Position numbers and translations under genes: made by a program. The notes below the pieces were generated by a model. That model did not search any database. It had not been told where the DNA came from and saw only the letters and a list, made by a program, of their open reading frames with translations. DNA of 64,000 nt from an uncultured Reyranella sp. (lineage in GTDB: Bacteria > Pseudomonadota > Alphaproteobacteria > Reyranellales > Reyranellaceae): the NCBI RefSeq assembly GCF_945957355.1, contig NZ_CAMFKM010000004.1, positions 310,001 through 374,000 on the forward strand. Direction: 5' to 3'. Each line of letters opens with the position of its first letter. The first letter of the stretch is position 1. Shown in pieces: positions 17,523-26,730 of the stretch.

Positions 17523-19823
17523 TTGATCTTTCGTTGGGCCGTACTGGCCATTGTCGCAATTCTGGCTTTCAACGCGCCGGCATACGCCCAGCGCGGCGGT
17601 GTCGTGGCTGCGGGCGGCGGCACGATCGCCGGCATCCAGATCCAGGGTAACGTCCGCTCCGAAGCGGAGACGATACGCTCGTACCTTCAGCTGAAGGTCG
17701 GCGAGCCTTTCGATGCCGCCGCAGCGGATCGCTCGTTGAAGGCGCTGTTCGCGACCGGACTGTTCTCCGACGTGACGATCCAGATGCAGGGATCGACCCT
17801 GGTCGTGAAGGTCACAGAAAATCCGATCATCAATCGCGTCGCCTTCGAGGGAAATAAGAAGATCGACGACGACAAGCTGCGCGACGAAGTGCAGTCGAAG
17901 CCGCGTCAGGTCTATACGCGCGCCCGTGTCCAGGCCGATGTCGATCGCATCCTGACCATTTATCGGCGCAGCGGTCGCTACAATGCCTCGGTCGAACCCA
18001 AGATCATCAATCTCGAGCAGGGGCGTGTCGATCTCGTCTTCGAGATCAACGAAGGCGACGTCACGGGCGTAAAGCGCATCAGCTTCGTCGGCAACGAGGC
18101 GTTCGGCGACGGCACGCTGAGGGGCAAGATCCGTACGACGGAGAGCGCTTGGTGGCGCTTCCTGACATCGGATGACCGTTTCGATCCCGACCGCCTGAAC
18201 CTCGATCGCGAGCTGCTGCGCAAGTTTTACCTCTCCGAGGGCTATGCCGACTTCCGCGTCGTTTCGGCGGTCGCCGAGCTCGCGCCCAATCGCGAAGGCT
18301 TCTTCATCACCTTCACGATCAGCGAAGGTGAGCGGTACAAGTTCGGCAAGGTCGACGTGACGAGCCGCTTCCAGGGCCTGAATGTCGATGTGTTGAAGTC
18401 ATTCCTGACGATCTCGGAAGGCGACTGGTACGACGCGGACCAGGTTGAGAAGTCGGTCTCCAATATCCAGGAGGCGGTGGGTTCGCTGGGATACGCCTTC
18501 GTTGACGTTCGCCCCAACATCCGGCGCAACAAGGACAACAACACCGTCGACGTGACCTTCGATGTCCAGGAGGGACCGCGCGTCTACGTCGAGCGCATCA
18601 ACATCTCGGGCAACACGAGAACGCTCGACAAGGTGATTCGTCGCGAATTCCGTCTCGCCGAGGGCGATGCCTTCAGCACCGCCAAGGTCCGGCGCAGCCA
18701 GCAGCGTCTGCGCAACCTCGGGTTCTTCGAGAAGGTCGACGTCTCGGCAGCGCCCGGCTCGGCACCGGATAAGACCAATCTGGAGGTTCAGGTCGTCGAG
18801 CAGAGCACCGGTGAAATCTCGTTCGGCGCGGGTTACTCGACGACGGCGGGCATCGTCGGCGATATCGCGGTCAAGGAACGCAATCTGCTCGGCAAGGGTC
18901 AGGAAGCCCGCCTCGGCCTGTCCATTGGCACGCTGAGTACCTCGATCGATCTGGGCTTCACCGAACCCTACTTCATGGACCGTCAGGTCTCCGCCGGTTT
19001 CGATCTCTTCAGGACGTCGAACGATCGTCAGTCGATCGCGAGCTACAGTGACCGTAGCGTGGGCTTCGCGCTCCGTGCCGGCTGGGCATATTCCGAGGAA
19101 ATCCGCCAGCTCGTGCGCTACACGCTGCGGCAGACCGACATTTACAACGTCCAACCCTGGGCGTCGTACATCATTCAGCAAAACCAGGGCACGCAGGTCG
19201 TATCCGAACTGTCCGAGACCATCATCTGGGACACGCGCGACCAGCGCCTCAACGCGACCAAGGGCTGGATGGTTCGTAACTCGATCGCGGCCGCGGGCCT
19301 GATTGGCACCGAGCAGTACGTCCGCGCCACGGCCGACGCCGTCTATTACAAATCGCTGTTCGAGGATTTCGTGGTCTCCGTCGGTGGTTCCGCGGGCCTG
19401 ATCTTCCCCTTCAACGGCTCCTATGTCCGCCTCAACAACCTGTTCTTTATCGGCGGCGACACGCTCAGGGGCTTTGCCGTCGGCGGTGTCGGTCCGCGCG
19501 ATGCCAATACGACCGATTCGATCGGCGGTCAGTTCTACTACACGGGTACGACGGAGCTTTCCTATCCGCTTCCGCTCGTCCCGAAGGAAGTAGGCCTTCT
19601 CGGCAAGGCGTTCGTGGACGTAGGTTCGCTGTGGGGGGTGCAGGCGCAGAGCTATGGGCTGGCGTCGGTGTTGACCAGCCAGCTGATGCGCGTGTCGACC
19701 GGCGTCGGCATACAGTGGATATCGCCGTTCGGACCTATCCGGATCGACTACGCAGTGCCCATTCAATATGAGTCGTGGGACAAGCAGCAGTCCCTGCGTT
19801 TCAGCTTCGGCACGCGCTTCTGA
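17523..19823 (+). CDS. bamA: Outer-membrane protein assembly factor BamA
   Basis: Central component of the BAM machine that folds and inserts beta-barrel proteins. 766 residues: signal peptide ending near AYAQ (about residue 22), five POTRA domains to about 350 and a C-terminal 16-strand barrel. The barrel contains the RGF motif (DTLRGFAVGG) and ends in Phe (FSFGTRF), the BAM recognition signal. The start is TTG at 17523 with a strong GGGGGGAAG ribosome site. In relatives lpxD normally follows; here fabZ does, 18 bases later. Confidence 0.96.
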   Translation: MIFRWAVLAIVAILAFNAPAYAQRGGVVAAGGGTIAGIQIQGNVRSEAETIRSYLQLKVGEPFDAAAADRSLKALFATGLFSDVTIQMQGSTLVVKVTENPIINRVAFEGNKKIDDDKLRDEVQSKPRQVYTRARVQADVDRILTIYRRSGRYNASVEPKIINLEQGRVDLVFEINEGDVTGVKRISFVGNEAFGDGTLRGKIRTTESAWWRFLTSDDRFDPDRLNLDRELLRKFYLSEGYADFRVVSAVAELAPNREGFFITFTISEGERYKFGKVDVTSRFQGLNVDVLKSFLTISEGDWYDADQVEKSVSNIQEAVGSLGYAFVDVRPNIRRNKDNNTVDVTFDVQEGPRVYVERINISGNTRTLDKVIRREFRLAEGDAFSTAKVRRSQQRLRNLGFFEKVDVSAAPGSAPDKTNLEVQVVEQSTGEISFGAGYSTTAGIVGDIAVKERNLLGKGQEARLGLSIGTLSTSIDLGFTEPYFMDRQVSAGFDLFRTSNDRQSIASYSDRSVGFALRAGWAYSEEIRQLVRYTLRQTDIYNVQPWASYIIQQNQGTQVVSELSETIIWDTRDQRLNATKGWMVRNSIAAAGLIGTEQYVRATADAVYYKSLFEDFVVSVGGSAGLIFPFNGSYVRLNNLFFIGGDTLRGFAVGGVGPRDANTTDSIGGQFYYTGTTELSYPLPLVPKEVGLLGKAFVDVGSLWGVQAQSYGLASVLTSQLMRVSTGVGIQWISPFGPIRIDYAVPIQYESWDKQQSLRFSFGTRF

Positions 19824-19841
19824 GCGGGAGAGGCCACGGTC

Positions 19842-20318
19842 ATGAACGCCCAAATCGAAAATACCAGCGCCGCTGCGGCGACATCCGTCGACATCAAGCG
19901 GATCCTCGAGATGATCCCGCACCGCTATCCGATGCTCATGGTCGATCGGGTGATCAATATGCAGCTCGATCACAGCGCGGTAGGTATCAAGAACGTCACG
20001 ATCAACGAGCCGTTCTTCCAGGGACATTTTCCTTCCGAGCCGGTCATGCCGGGGGTCCTCGTCGTCGAGGCCATGGCTCAGACGGCTTGTGTCCTCGTGG
20101 TCTCGACGTTCGGAGCCGAGTCGGAAGGCAAGCTCGTCTATTTCATGTCGATCGACGGCGTGCGGTTTCGCCGGCCGGTCGTGCCGGGCGACCGTCTCGA
20201 GCTTCACGTCACGAAGGTTCAGAGCCGGGCCAATGTCTGGAAATTTTCGGGCAAGGCGATCGTCGAAGGCAAGGTTGCCGCCGAGGCGACGTTTGCCGCC
20301 ATGATTAGAGACCGGTGA
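19842..20318 (+). CDS. fabZ: 3-hydroxyacyl-[acyl-carrier-protein] dehydratase FabZ
   Basis: Dehydrates 3-hydroxyacyl-ACP in fatty-acid elongation. 158 residues with a hot-dog fold; catalytic His62 in [11 protein letters not shown] and Glu76 in [22 protein letters not shown] is the family opening. It lies in the slot it occupies in lpxD-fabZ-lpxA clusters, yet neither lpx gene flanks it. It follows bamA by 18 bases and is probably the last core gene of the operon. Confidence 0.96.
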   Translation: MNAQIENTSAAAATSVDIKRILEMIPHRYPMLMVDRVINMQLDHSAVGIKNVTINEPFFQGHFPSEPVMPGVLVVEAMAQTACVLVVSTFGAESEGKLVYFMSIDGVRFRRPVVPGDRLELHVTKVQSRANVWKFSGKAIVEGKVAAEATFAAMIRDR

Positions 20319-20342
20319 TCCGCGAAGAGCAGGGAGGGGATG

Positions 20343-20753
20343 ATGCCCGATACCCAGTCCAATTTCCGTATGCTGCACACGATGATCCGCGTCATGGATC
20401 TCGACAAGTCTCTTGCCTTCTACACCGGTCCGATGGGCATGAAGCTGCTGCGCAAGCGCGACGTGCCGGACGGCAAGTACAGCCTGGCGTTCGTGGGCTA
20501 CGGCGACGAGCCGGAGCACTGCGTCGTTGAGCTGACCTACAATTGGGATCAGGCGAAGCCGTACGAACTCGGCACCGGGTTCGGCCATCTCGCGATCGGC
20601 GTTCCCGACGTCTACAAGCTCTGCGAGGACGTCACGAAGGCTGGCGGCAAGGTCACGCGGCCAGCCGGCCCGGTCAAGTTCGGCACGACCGTCATCGCGT
20701 TCGTGGAAGATCCGGACGGCTACAAGATCGAGCTGATCGAGCGTAAGGGCTGA
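20343..20753 (+). CDS. gloA: Lactoylglutathione lyase (glyoxalase I)
   Basis: Detoxifies methylglyoxal by isomerising its hemithioacetal with glutathione. 136 residues, two beta-alpha-beta-beta-beta modules. All four metal ligands are visible: His12, Glu63, His82 and Glu130 ([36 protein letters not shown]). Two adjacent ATGs (20340, 20343) are possible; the second is better spaced from AGGGAGG. It lies 24 bases after fabZ, where relatives carry lpxA, and is followed by a row of hairpins. Confidence 0.92.
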   Translation: MPDTQSNFRMLHTMIRVMDLDKSLAFYTGPMGMKLLRKRDVPDGKYSLAFVGYGDEPEHCVVELTYNWDQAKPYELGTGFGHLAIGVPDVYKLCEDVTKAGGKVTRPAGPVKFGTTVIAFVEDPDGYKIELIERKG

Positions 20754-20754
20754 A

Positions 20755-20777
20755 CGGGCTGAGCGAAGCTCAGCCCG
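20755..20777 (+). terminator. Hairpin after gloA, candidate transcription stop
   Basis: Perfect 10-pair stem CGGGCTGAGC / GCTCAGCCCG with a GAA loop, starting two bases after the gloA stop. There is no T-run. It probably ends or protects the rpsB-to-gloA transcript. Confidence 0.5.
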
Positions 20778-20787
20778 AGGAGCGACA

Positions 20788-20810
20788 GGACATTGCTCTT
20801 GGCAATGTCC
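20788..20810. repeat. Second intergenic hairpin of the gloA-gltA region
   Basis: Perfect inverted repeat GGACATTGC / GCAATGTCC with a TCTTG loop, ten bases after the first hairpin. It has no T-run on either strand. It may be part of a dispersed palindromic repeat. Confidence 0.4.
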
Positions 20811-20844
20811 GAGAGCGTCGAAGAAAGAAGATCACACGACTCTC

Positions 20845-20872
20845 AACAAAAAGGCCCGCCATCGCGGGCCTT
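20845..20872 (-). terminator. Intrinsic terminator for the gltA/small-protein transcript
   Basis: On the minus strand, AAGGCCCGC, loop GATG, GCGGGCCTT runs straight into TTTGTTG: a classic Rho-independent terminator. It lies 22 bases beyond the stop of the small membrane protein gene and so ends the gltA transcript. Confidence 0.75.
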
Positions 20873-20894
20873 GAATCGTTCTGACGAACCGAAC

Positions 20895-21098
20895 TCAGAA
20901 AAAGCGCCAGTTCGCGGCCACGAGGGCCAGTGCTGCGCCGGCAATCCCGGCGACGAGAATCCACATCCGCAAGCCGTGGCGGCGGAAATTGTCATTGGCA
21001 GGACGGCCCACCCGGACGATACGCGGCTGGACCCTCGGTGTCTGGGTGGCCGCCCAGGATGTTTCCCCCTGGCGCGGCCCGAATGATGATCTTGCCAT
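20895..21098 (-). CDS. Small membrane protein with RPANDNF motif, function unknown
   Basis: A 67-residue protein, not recognised as a named family. Residues 1-40 are polar and basic and contain RPANDNFRR, a short motif I associate with small alphaproteobacterial proteins. Residues 44-63 form one hydrophobic helix (MWILVAGIAGAALALVAANW), ending in WRFF. It starts 31 bases after the gltA stop on the same strand, has a GGGAGGG ribosome site, and is followed by a textbook terminator, so it is most likely the second gene of the gltA transcript. That context, not a homologue, is the main reason to call it real. Confidence 0.6.
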   Translation of the reverse strand: MARSSFGPRQGETSWAATQTPRVQPRIVRVGRPANDNFRRHGLRMWILVAGIAGAALALVAANWRFF

Positions 21099-21129
21099 GT
21101 GCTTCTCGCTTCCCTCCCGGACAGCGATT

Positions 21130-22428
21130 TCAGCCCCGCATGTGAAGCGGCTTGTAGGGGCGCTCGGTTTGGCCGTTGTAGAGCTGCCGGGGCCGGCCGA
21201 TCTTCTGGTCGGGATCCTCGATCATCTCGTTCCATTGCGAAATCCAGCCGACCGTACGCGCCACCGCGAAGAGAACGGTGAACATCGAGGTCGGGATGCC
21301 GATCGCGCGGAAAATGATGCCCGAGTAGAAGTCGACGTTCGGATAGAGCTTCTTGGAGACGAAGTAGTCGTCCTTGAGGGCGATCTGCTCCATTTCCATG
21401 GCCAGCTCAAGCAGCGGGTCGTGGGTGATGCCGAGCGACGTCAGGACCTCGTGACAGGTCTGGCGCATGACCTTCGCGCGCGGGTCATAGTTCTTGTAGA
21501 CGCGGTGGCCGAAGCCCATGAGGCGGGTGTGATCGGCCTTGTCCTTCACGCGGGACAGGAAGCCCGGGATGTTCTGCTTGCCACCGATCTCGTGCAGCAT
21601 GTTGATGACGGCTTCGTTGGCGCCCCCATGGCTCGGCCCCCACAGCGAGGCGATGCCTGCGGCGATGCAGGCGAACGGATTGGCGCCCGAGGAGCCGGCC
21701 AGGCGGACGGTCGAAGTCGAAGCGTTTTGCTCATGATCGGCATGGAGCATGAGGATGCGATCCATCGCCTTCTCGACGATCGGATTGACCTCGTACTCCT
21801 CGGCCGGAACCGAGAACATCATGCGCAGGAAGTTGGCGGCATAGGACAGGTCGTTGCGCGGATACACGAACGGCTGACCCACCGAATACTTGTAGGCCAT
21901 CGCCGCGATGGTCGGCATCTTGGCGACCAGGCGATACGAGGCGACCATCCGCTGGTGCGGATCGTGGATGTCGAGCGAGTCGTGATAGAAGGCGGAGAGG
22001 GCGCCGACGACACCACAGCAGATCGCCATCGGATGGGCGTCGCGGCGGAAGCCGCGATAGAACTGGCTGAGCTGCTCATGAACCATCGTGTGGTTCGTGA
22101 TGTCGCGAACGAACTTGTCCTTCTGCGCCTTGTTTGGCAGGTCGCCCTTCATCAGCAGGTAGGCGACTTCCATGAAGTCGCTCTGCTCGGCGAGTTCGGC
22201 GATGTTGTAGCCGCGATGGAGCAGCAGGCCTTCGTCGCCGTCGATGTAGGTGATCTTCGAGCCGCACGAGCCGGTCGAGGTGAAACCCGGATCGTAGGTG
22301 AACATGCCGGAGTCGCCGTAGAATTTGCGAACGTCCACCAGGCGCGGTCCGAGGGTGCCGTGGATGATCGGCATCTCGTAGGTTTTGCCGGTTTCGTTGT
22401 CGGTCAGCGTCGCGGTCGATTTGGCCAT
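21130..22428 (-). CDS. gltA: Citrate synthase
   Basis: Condenses oxaloacetate and acetyl-CoA, the first step of the TCA cycle. 432 residues, the type II (hexameric, gram-negative) size. Catalytic His regions are visible as [27 protein letters not shown] and [18 protein letters not shown] at 22428 is chosen over a longer frame to 22458 because [10 protein letters not shown] is the family start and GGAAAAGAG precedes it. Followed by a small membrane protein gene and a terminator. Confidence 0.97.
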   Translation of the reverse strand: MAKSTATLTDNETGKTYEMPIIHGTLGPRLVDVRKFYGDSGMFTYDPGFTSTGSCGSKITYIDGDEGLLLHRGYNIAELAEQSDFMEVAYLLMKGDLPNKAQKDKFVRDITNHTMVHEQLSQFYRGFRRDAHPMAICCGVVGALSAFYHDSLDIHDPHQRMVASYRLVAKMPTIAAMAYKYSVGQPFVYPRNDLSYAANFLRMMFSVPAEEYEVNPIVEKAMDRILMLHADHEQNASTSTVRLAGSSGANPFACIAAGIASLWGPSHGGANEAVINMLHEIGGKQNIPGFLSRVKDKADHTRLMGFGHRVYKNYDPRAKVMRQTCHEVLTSLGITHDPLLELAMEMEQIALKDDYFVSKKLYPNVDFYSGIIFRAIGIPTSMFTVLFAVARTVGWISQWNEMIEDPDQKIGRPRQLYNGQTERPYKPLHMRG

Positions 22429-22503
22429 CGGGTGAACTCTTTTCCAGGCTCGATTCAAGCAAGGCGCGCGCTCCCCGCGGGGGCCGTTCGCCGGTTCGGC
22501 GGC

Positions 22504-22532
22504 ACCCTAACAAGACCCCAAAGAAGGCGCAA
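22504..22532 (-). promoter_or_regulatory. Candidate gltA promoter
   Basis: On the minus strand TTGCGC (22532-22527), a 17-base spacer and TAGGGT (22509-22504) lie about 75 bases ahead of the gltA start. The -10 box is weak, so confidence is modest. Confidence 0.3.
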
Positions 22533-22548
22533 TTGTGCAGCCGCGCCG

Positions 22549-23448
22549 CTATTTCGCGGGACGTGGATTCCGAAGCATCCGCCCGTCGAGCAGGGCGAGC
22601 GCGAGACCAATCAGCAGCATGCCGGCGAACTGTCGTGGCTGCAGCCGCTCGTCAAGGACCAGCGCCCCGAGCAGGATAGCGGTGACAGGTATCAGGAACG
22701 TAACCAGCAGGAGATTGGTCGGACCGGCTACTGCAAGAATTCGGAAATACAGGACATATGCGAGTGCAGTCGACAGGAGCGCGAGGCCAGCAAGCGCAGC
22801 CCAGGTGATGCCCGACGGAGAAGCGGCCAAGGTCCAGGGGTGGTCGAAGATCAGCATGATCGGCAGAATCAACATGGTGCTTGCCGTGACCTGCCCCGCG
22901 GCCGCATCGAGCGGCGCCACCCCCATGCTTTTGAATTGGCGCCCATAGACACCCGCGAAGGCGTAGGAGAGCGCAGCCCCGAGGCAGGCAAGCTGTCCCA
23001 CCGTACTCTGTCCCGACACGAGCAGCGATGGTCCCACAAGCACGGCGACGCCGCAGAGGCCGACCAGCAGTGCGCCAAGTTTCAGTCCGGCAATCTGTTC
23101 GTCCTTCGTGAGGAAATGGGCGACCAACAGGGTGAACAGCGGCGTGGTTGCGTTCAGGATCGAGGCAAGGCCGGACGCGATCTGCGTCTGGCCCCAGAAG
23201 ATCAGGCCGAATGGCACGAGATTGTTGAGCAGACCCATCGCTGCGAAGCTGCGCCATGGCGTGCCGGCTCCGAAAAGAGAACGGCCGGAAACGGCGAGCA
23301 CGAGATTGAGCGCAAGCGCGGCAAACGCCACGCGGCAGAATACGACCGTGAGCGGTGGCAGCTCCGCGAGGGCTACCTTGGCGAAGAAGAACGAGCCGCC
23401 CCAGAGGACGGACAGCGACAGCAGCGAGATCCAAACGCGCGTTGACAT
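22549..23448 (-). CDS. EamA/DMT-family transporter
   Basis: Inner-membrane drug/metabolite transporter of 299 residues with about ten hydrophobic helices in two EamA repeats. The opening SLSVLWGGSFFFAKVAL and the C-terminal LGALVLDERLQPRQFAGMLLI are typical. Members export amino acids or other small metabolites; the substrate cannot be told. It lies between gltA and glnS on the minus strand, 82 bases from glnS, and interrupts the usual gltX-gltA neighbourhood. Confidence 0.85.
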   Translation of the reverse strand: MSTRVWISLLSLSVLWGGSFFFAKVALAELPPLTVVFCRVAFAALALNLVLAVSGRSLFGAGTPWRSFAAMGLLNNLVPFGLIFWGQTQIASGLASILNATTPLFTLLVAHFLTKDEQIAGLKLGALLVGLCGVAVLVGPSLLVSGQSTVGQLACLGAALSYAFAGVYGRQFKSMGVAPLDAAAGQVTASTMLILPIMLIFDHPWTLAASPSGITWAALAGLALLSTALAYVLYFRILAVAGPTNLLLVTFLIPVTAILLGALVLDERLQPRQFAGMLLIGLALALLDGRMLRNPRPAK

Positions 23449-23530
23449 TGCCGCAGCGTGAGCGCTGCGGCCGGCGCGTTCTATCCGGCAGCCGCCGGCA
23501 ATCGCGCCTCGTCTCGGAACTCCGCTCCTA

Positions 23531-25228
23531 TCAACTCTGGACCTGCACCTTTGCCCAGGTGTCCCGCAGATCGATCGTGCGGTTGAACACCAGAGCCTTC
23601 GGCCGGCTCGCGAGGTCCGGGCAGAAATAGCCCAGTCGCTCGAACTGCATGGCCTCTCCTGCAGATGCCTCTGCCAATGAGGGCTCCAGCAGCGCGCCCG
23701 ACAGGACTTCGAGCGAGCCCGGATTCAGGTCGGCGTCGAGATCGCCACCGGTGCCCGGGTCAGGGCGGTTGAAGAGCGTGCTGTACAACCGGACTTCGGC
23801 GGGAAGTGCATCCCGGGCGGACACCCAGTGCAGAGTGGCCTTTACCTTTCGACCGTCCGGCGCATTGCCGCCGCGGCTCGCGGGATCGTAGGTGCAGCGC
23901 AGTTCGACCACGTTACCGTCAGCGTCCTTGACCACCTCGCGACAGGTGACGAGATAGGCATAGCGCAGCCTGACTTCCCGCCCCACCGCCAGCCGGAAGA
24001 ATTTGTTCGACGGATTCTCCATGAAGTCGTCGCGCTCGACGAAGATTTCCCGGCCGAAGCGAAGGGTACGCGTGCCGGCGGTCGGATCCACCGGGTGATT
24101 GACGGCCTCCAGCTCTTCAACATGGTCTTCGGGAAAGTTCTCGATCACGAGCTTGAGCGGCCGCAGGACCGCCATGCGCCGCTGCGCTGCCTGATTGAGA
24201 TGGTCGCGGATCGCGTGATCCAGCATGGCGAGATCGACGACGCTGTTGGCTTTGGACATGCCGATGCGCCGAACGAAGTCGCGGATCGCCTTCGGCGGCA
24301 CGCCGCGACGGCGCAGGCCTGCCAGTGTCGGCATGCGCGGATCGTCCCAGCCGCTCACGATGCCGCGGCGTACCAGATCCGTCAGGTGGCGTTTGGAAAG
24401 GACGGTGTAGCCGATATTGAGGCGGGCGAATTCGGTCTGGCGCGGCCGCGCCGGCACCGGCAGGTGGTCGAGGAACCAGTCGTAGAGGGGGCGATGGTCC
24501 GAGAACTCCAGGGTGCAAAGCGAGTGCGTGACATGTTCCAGGGCGTCGGACTGGCCATGTGCGAAATCATAGGTCGGGTAGATGCACCATTCAGTGCCGG
24601 TGCGCGGGTGAGACGCGTGCAGGATGCGATACAGGACGGGGTCGCGCAGGTTCATGTTGCCGGACACGAGGTCGATCTTCGCGCGCAGTACGCAGGCACC
24701 GTTGGGAAACTTTCCGGCCCGCATGTCGCGAAACAGGCTGAGATTCGTTTCCACCGAGCGGTCGCGATCCGGCGAGGCGCGTCCCGGCTCGGTCAGCGTG
24801 CCACGCATTGCCCTCATCTCGTCGGGCGGCGTGTCGTCGACATAGGCGAGGCCGGCGCGAATGAGGTGCTCGGCCCAGTCGTACAACGTCTGGAAATAGT
24901 CCGACGCATGGTACAGATGTTCGCCCCAGTCGAAGCCGAGCCAATGTACGTCCCGCTTGATGGCGTCGATGTACTCCTGCTCTTCCTTCACGGGGTTGGT
25001 GTCGTCGAAGCGAAGGTGGCAGCGGCCGCCATATTCGGTCGCAATTCCGAAATTCAGGCAGATCGACTTTGCGTGGCCGAGATGGAGGTAGCCGTTCGGC
25101 TCCGGCGGAAAGCGGGTAACGATGCTCTGCACTTTTCCGCTGGCGAGATCCGACTGAACCAGGTCGCGAATGAAATCCCGCGCCTCTTCGTTCGCAGCGG
25201 CCTCCGGCATCGGCTTCTTGTCTTCCAT
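23531..25228 (-). CDS. glnS: Glutaminyl-tRNA synthetase
   Basis: Charges tRNA-Gln directly with glutamine. 565 residues: class I catalytic core with the HIGH-type motif PPEPNGYLHLGHAKSI and the KMSKS-type motif VLSKRHL, followed by the two GlnRS anticodon beta-barrels (DPTAGTRTLRFGREIFVERDD region). ATG at 25228 is preferred to a TTG at 25246 (GGGAG ribosome site). Most alphaproteobacteria lack GlnS and use GatCAB transamidation, so its presence is notable. It sits directly downstream of gltX on the same strand with a 14-base gap. Confidence 0.95.
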   Translation of the reverse strand: MEDKKPMPEAAANEEARDFIRDLVQSDLASGKVQSIVTRFPPEPNGYLHLGHAKSICLNFGIATEYGGRCHLRFDDTNPVKEEQEYIDAIKRDVHWLGFDWGEHLYHASDYFQTLYDWAEHLIRAGLAYVDDTPPDEMRAMRGTLTEPGRASPDRDRSVETNLSLFRDMRAGKFPNGACVLRAKIDLVSGNMNLRDPVLYRILHASHPRTGTEWCIYPTYDFAHGQSDALEHVTHSLCTLEFSDHRPLYDWFLDHLPVPARPRQTEFARLNIGYTVLSKRHLTDLVRRGIVSGWDDPRMPTLAGLRRRGVPPKAIRDFVRRIGMSKANSVVDLAMLDHAIRDHLNQAAQRRMAVLRPLKLVIENFPEDHVEELEAVNHPVDPTAGTRTLRFGREIFVERDDFMENPSNKFFRLAVGREVRLRYAYLVTCREVVKDADGNVVELRCTYDPASRGGNAPDGRKVKATLHWVSARDALPAEVRLYSTLFNRPDPGTGGDLDADLNPGSLEVLSGALLEPSLAEASAGEAMQFERLGYFCPDLASRPKALVFNRTIDLRDTWAKVQVQS

Positions 25229-25242
25229 TACCTGTCTCCCGT

Positions 25243-26646
25243 TCAAGCGGCGGCCGCCAGCAAACGAACCTTGCTCTCGGCGGGCCCCAGCACGGCCAGC
25301 ACTTCGAAGATGCCGGGCGAGGCGGTCGAGCCGGTCAGCGCGACGCGGAGCGGCTGGGCGACTTGGCCGAGCTTCAGCCCGTTCGCCTCGGCAAATTCGC
25401 GTACGGCTTCTTCAAGCGCCTTTTCGCTCCAGTCGCTCGCCTGCGGCTCCAGCGCCGGCGCCAGCTTCGCGATCACGGCACGGGCGTCGGGTGTCAGCAG
25501 CGCGCGGGCCTTGTCGTCGGCGATCGGCGGTGCGCCAGCGCGGGCGTAGAAGGCTAGACTGTCCGCGAGTTCGATCAGGGTGCGCGCGCGCTGCTTCACG
25601 CCGGAGAGGCCGCGCACGATGCGCTCGCGACCAGCGGCATCGACGGTGCCGAGCTTCTCCTCGATGCGCGGCAGCACCAGCGGCAGCAGCTCGGCGTCTG
25701 GCGTTTCGCGGAGGTAATGCGCGTTGAGATTGGTCAGCTTCGCCATGTCGAAGCGTGAGGCCGAGCGGCCGACGCCGTCGAGGTCGAACCACTCGATCGC
25801 CTGTGCCGTCGAGATGATCTCGTCGTCGCCGTGGCCCCAGCCCAGCCGCAGCAGGTAGTTGCGCAGCGCCGCCGGCAGGAAGCCCATGTCGCGATAGGCG
25901 TCGACGCCCAAGGCGCCATGGCGCTTGCTGAGCTTGGCGCCGTCGGGACCGTGGATCAGCGGGATGTGGGCATAGACCGGCTCGGGCCATCCCATGGCGC
26001 GGATGATCTGCAGCTGACGGAAGGCGTTGTTCAGGTGATCGTCGCCGCGGATCACGTGCGTGACACCCATGTCGTGATCGTCGACGACGACTGCCAGCAT
26101 GTAGGTTGGCGTGCCGTCGGCGCGCAGCAGGATCATGTCGTCGAGCTGGGCGTTCTCGACCGTGACTTCGCCCTGCACGGCGTCCTTGATGATCGTCTGG
26201 CCGGTCTGCGGCGCCTTCAGGCGCACGACCGGCTTCACGCCGGCGGGTGCTTCCTTCGGGTCGCGCTCGCGCCAGCGGCCGTCGTAGCGCATCGGCTTGC
26301 CCGCGGCCTTCTGCGCGGCGCGCATCTCGTCGAGCTCCTGCGGCGAGGCATAGCAGTGATAGGCATGGCCCTTGGCCAACATCTCCAGCGCGACCTCGGC
26401 ATGGCGGGCGGCGCGTGAGAACTGATAGGTGACCTCGCCGTCCCACGGCAGGCCGAGCCACGACAGCCCGTCCAAAATCGCGGCGATCGCCGGCTCGGTC
26501 GAACGCGCACGGTCGGTGTCCTCGATGCGCAGCAGGTACTTTCCGCCGTGATGCCTGGCGAACAGCCAGTTGAACAGGGCCGTGCGGGCGCCGCCGATAT
26601 GCAGGTAGCCGGTGGGCGAGGGAGCGAAGCGGGTTACGACGGTCAT
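25243..26646 (-). CDS. gltX: Glutamyl-tRNA synthetase
   Basis: Charges tRNA-Glu with glutamate; 467 residues, the bacterial GluRS size. HIGH-type motif [19 protein letters not shown] at the N-terminus, KMSKS-type motif [12 protein letters not shown] in the middle, helical anticodon-binding domain at the C-terminus. Co-directional with glnS 14 bases downstream, so the two synthetases probably share a transcript. It is divergent from comEC. Confidence 0.96.
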   Translation of the reverse strand: MTVVTRFAPSPTGYLHIGGARTALFNWLFARHHGGKYLLRIEDTDRARSTEPAIAAILDGLSWLGLPWDGEVTYQFSRAARHAEVALEMLAKGHAYHCYASPQELDEMRAAQKAAGKPMRYDGRWRERDPKEAPAGVKPVVRLKAPQTGQTIIKDAVQGEVTVENAQLDDMILLRADGTPTYMLAVVVDDHDMGVTHVIRGDDHLNNAFRQLQIIRAMGWPEPVYAHIPLIHGPDGAKLSKRHGALGVDAYRDMGFLPAALRNYLLRLGWGHGDDEIISTAQAIEWFDLDGVGRSASRFDMAKLTNLNAHYLRETPDAELLPLVLPRIEEKLGTVDAAGRERIVRGLSGVKQRARTLIELADSLAFYARAGAPPIADDKARALLTPDARAVIAKLAPALEPQASDWSEKALEEAVREFAEANGLKLGQVAQPLRVALTGSTASPGIFEVLAVLGPAESKVRLLAAAA

Positions 26647-26730
26647 CGGCCTGGTATCATGCTCGGTAAGCGCGGGTTTTGCCGCAATTTGGGCGGAAAA
26701 GCGCGCCGTAGGTAGGGGAGCGTCCGGTTA

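Noticed and set aside
18399..20588. 729-residue minus-strand open frame
   Set aside because: Antisense to bamA, fabZ and gloA, all of which are clear genes.
20989..23445. 818-residue plus-strand open frame
   Set aside because: Antisense to gltA and the EamA transporter; composition is that of a shadow frame.
23828..25549. 573-residue plus-strand open frame
   Set aside because: Antisense to glnS and the end of gltX.
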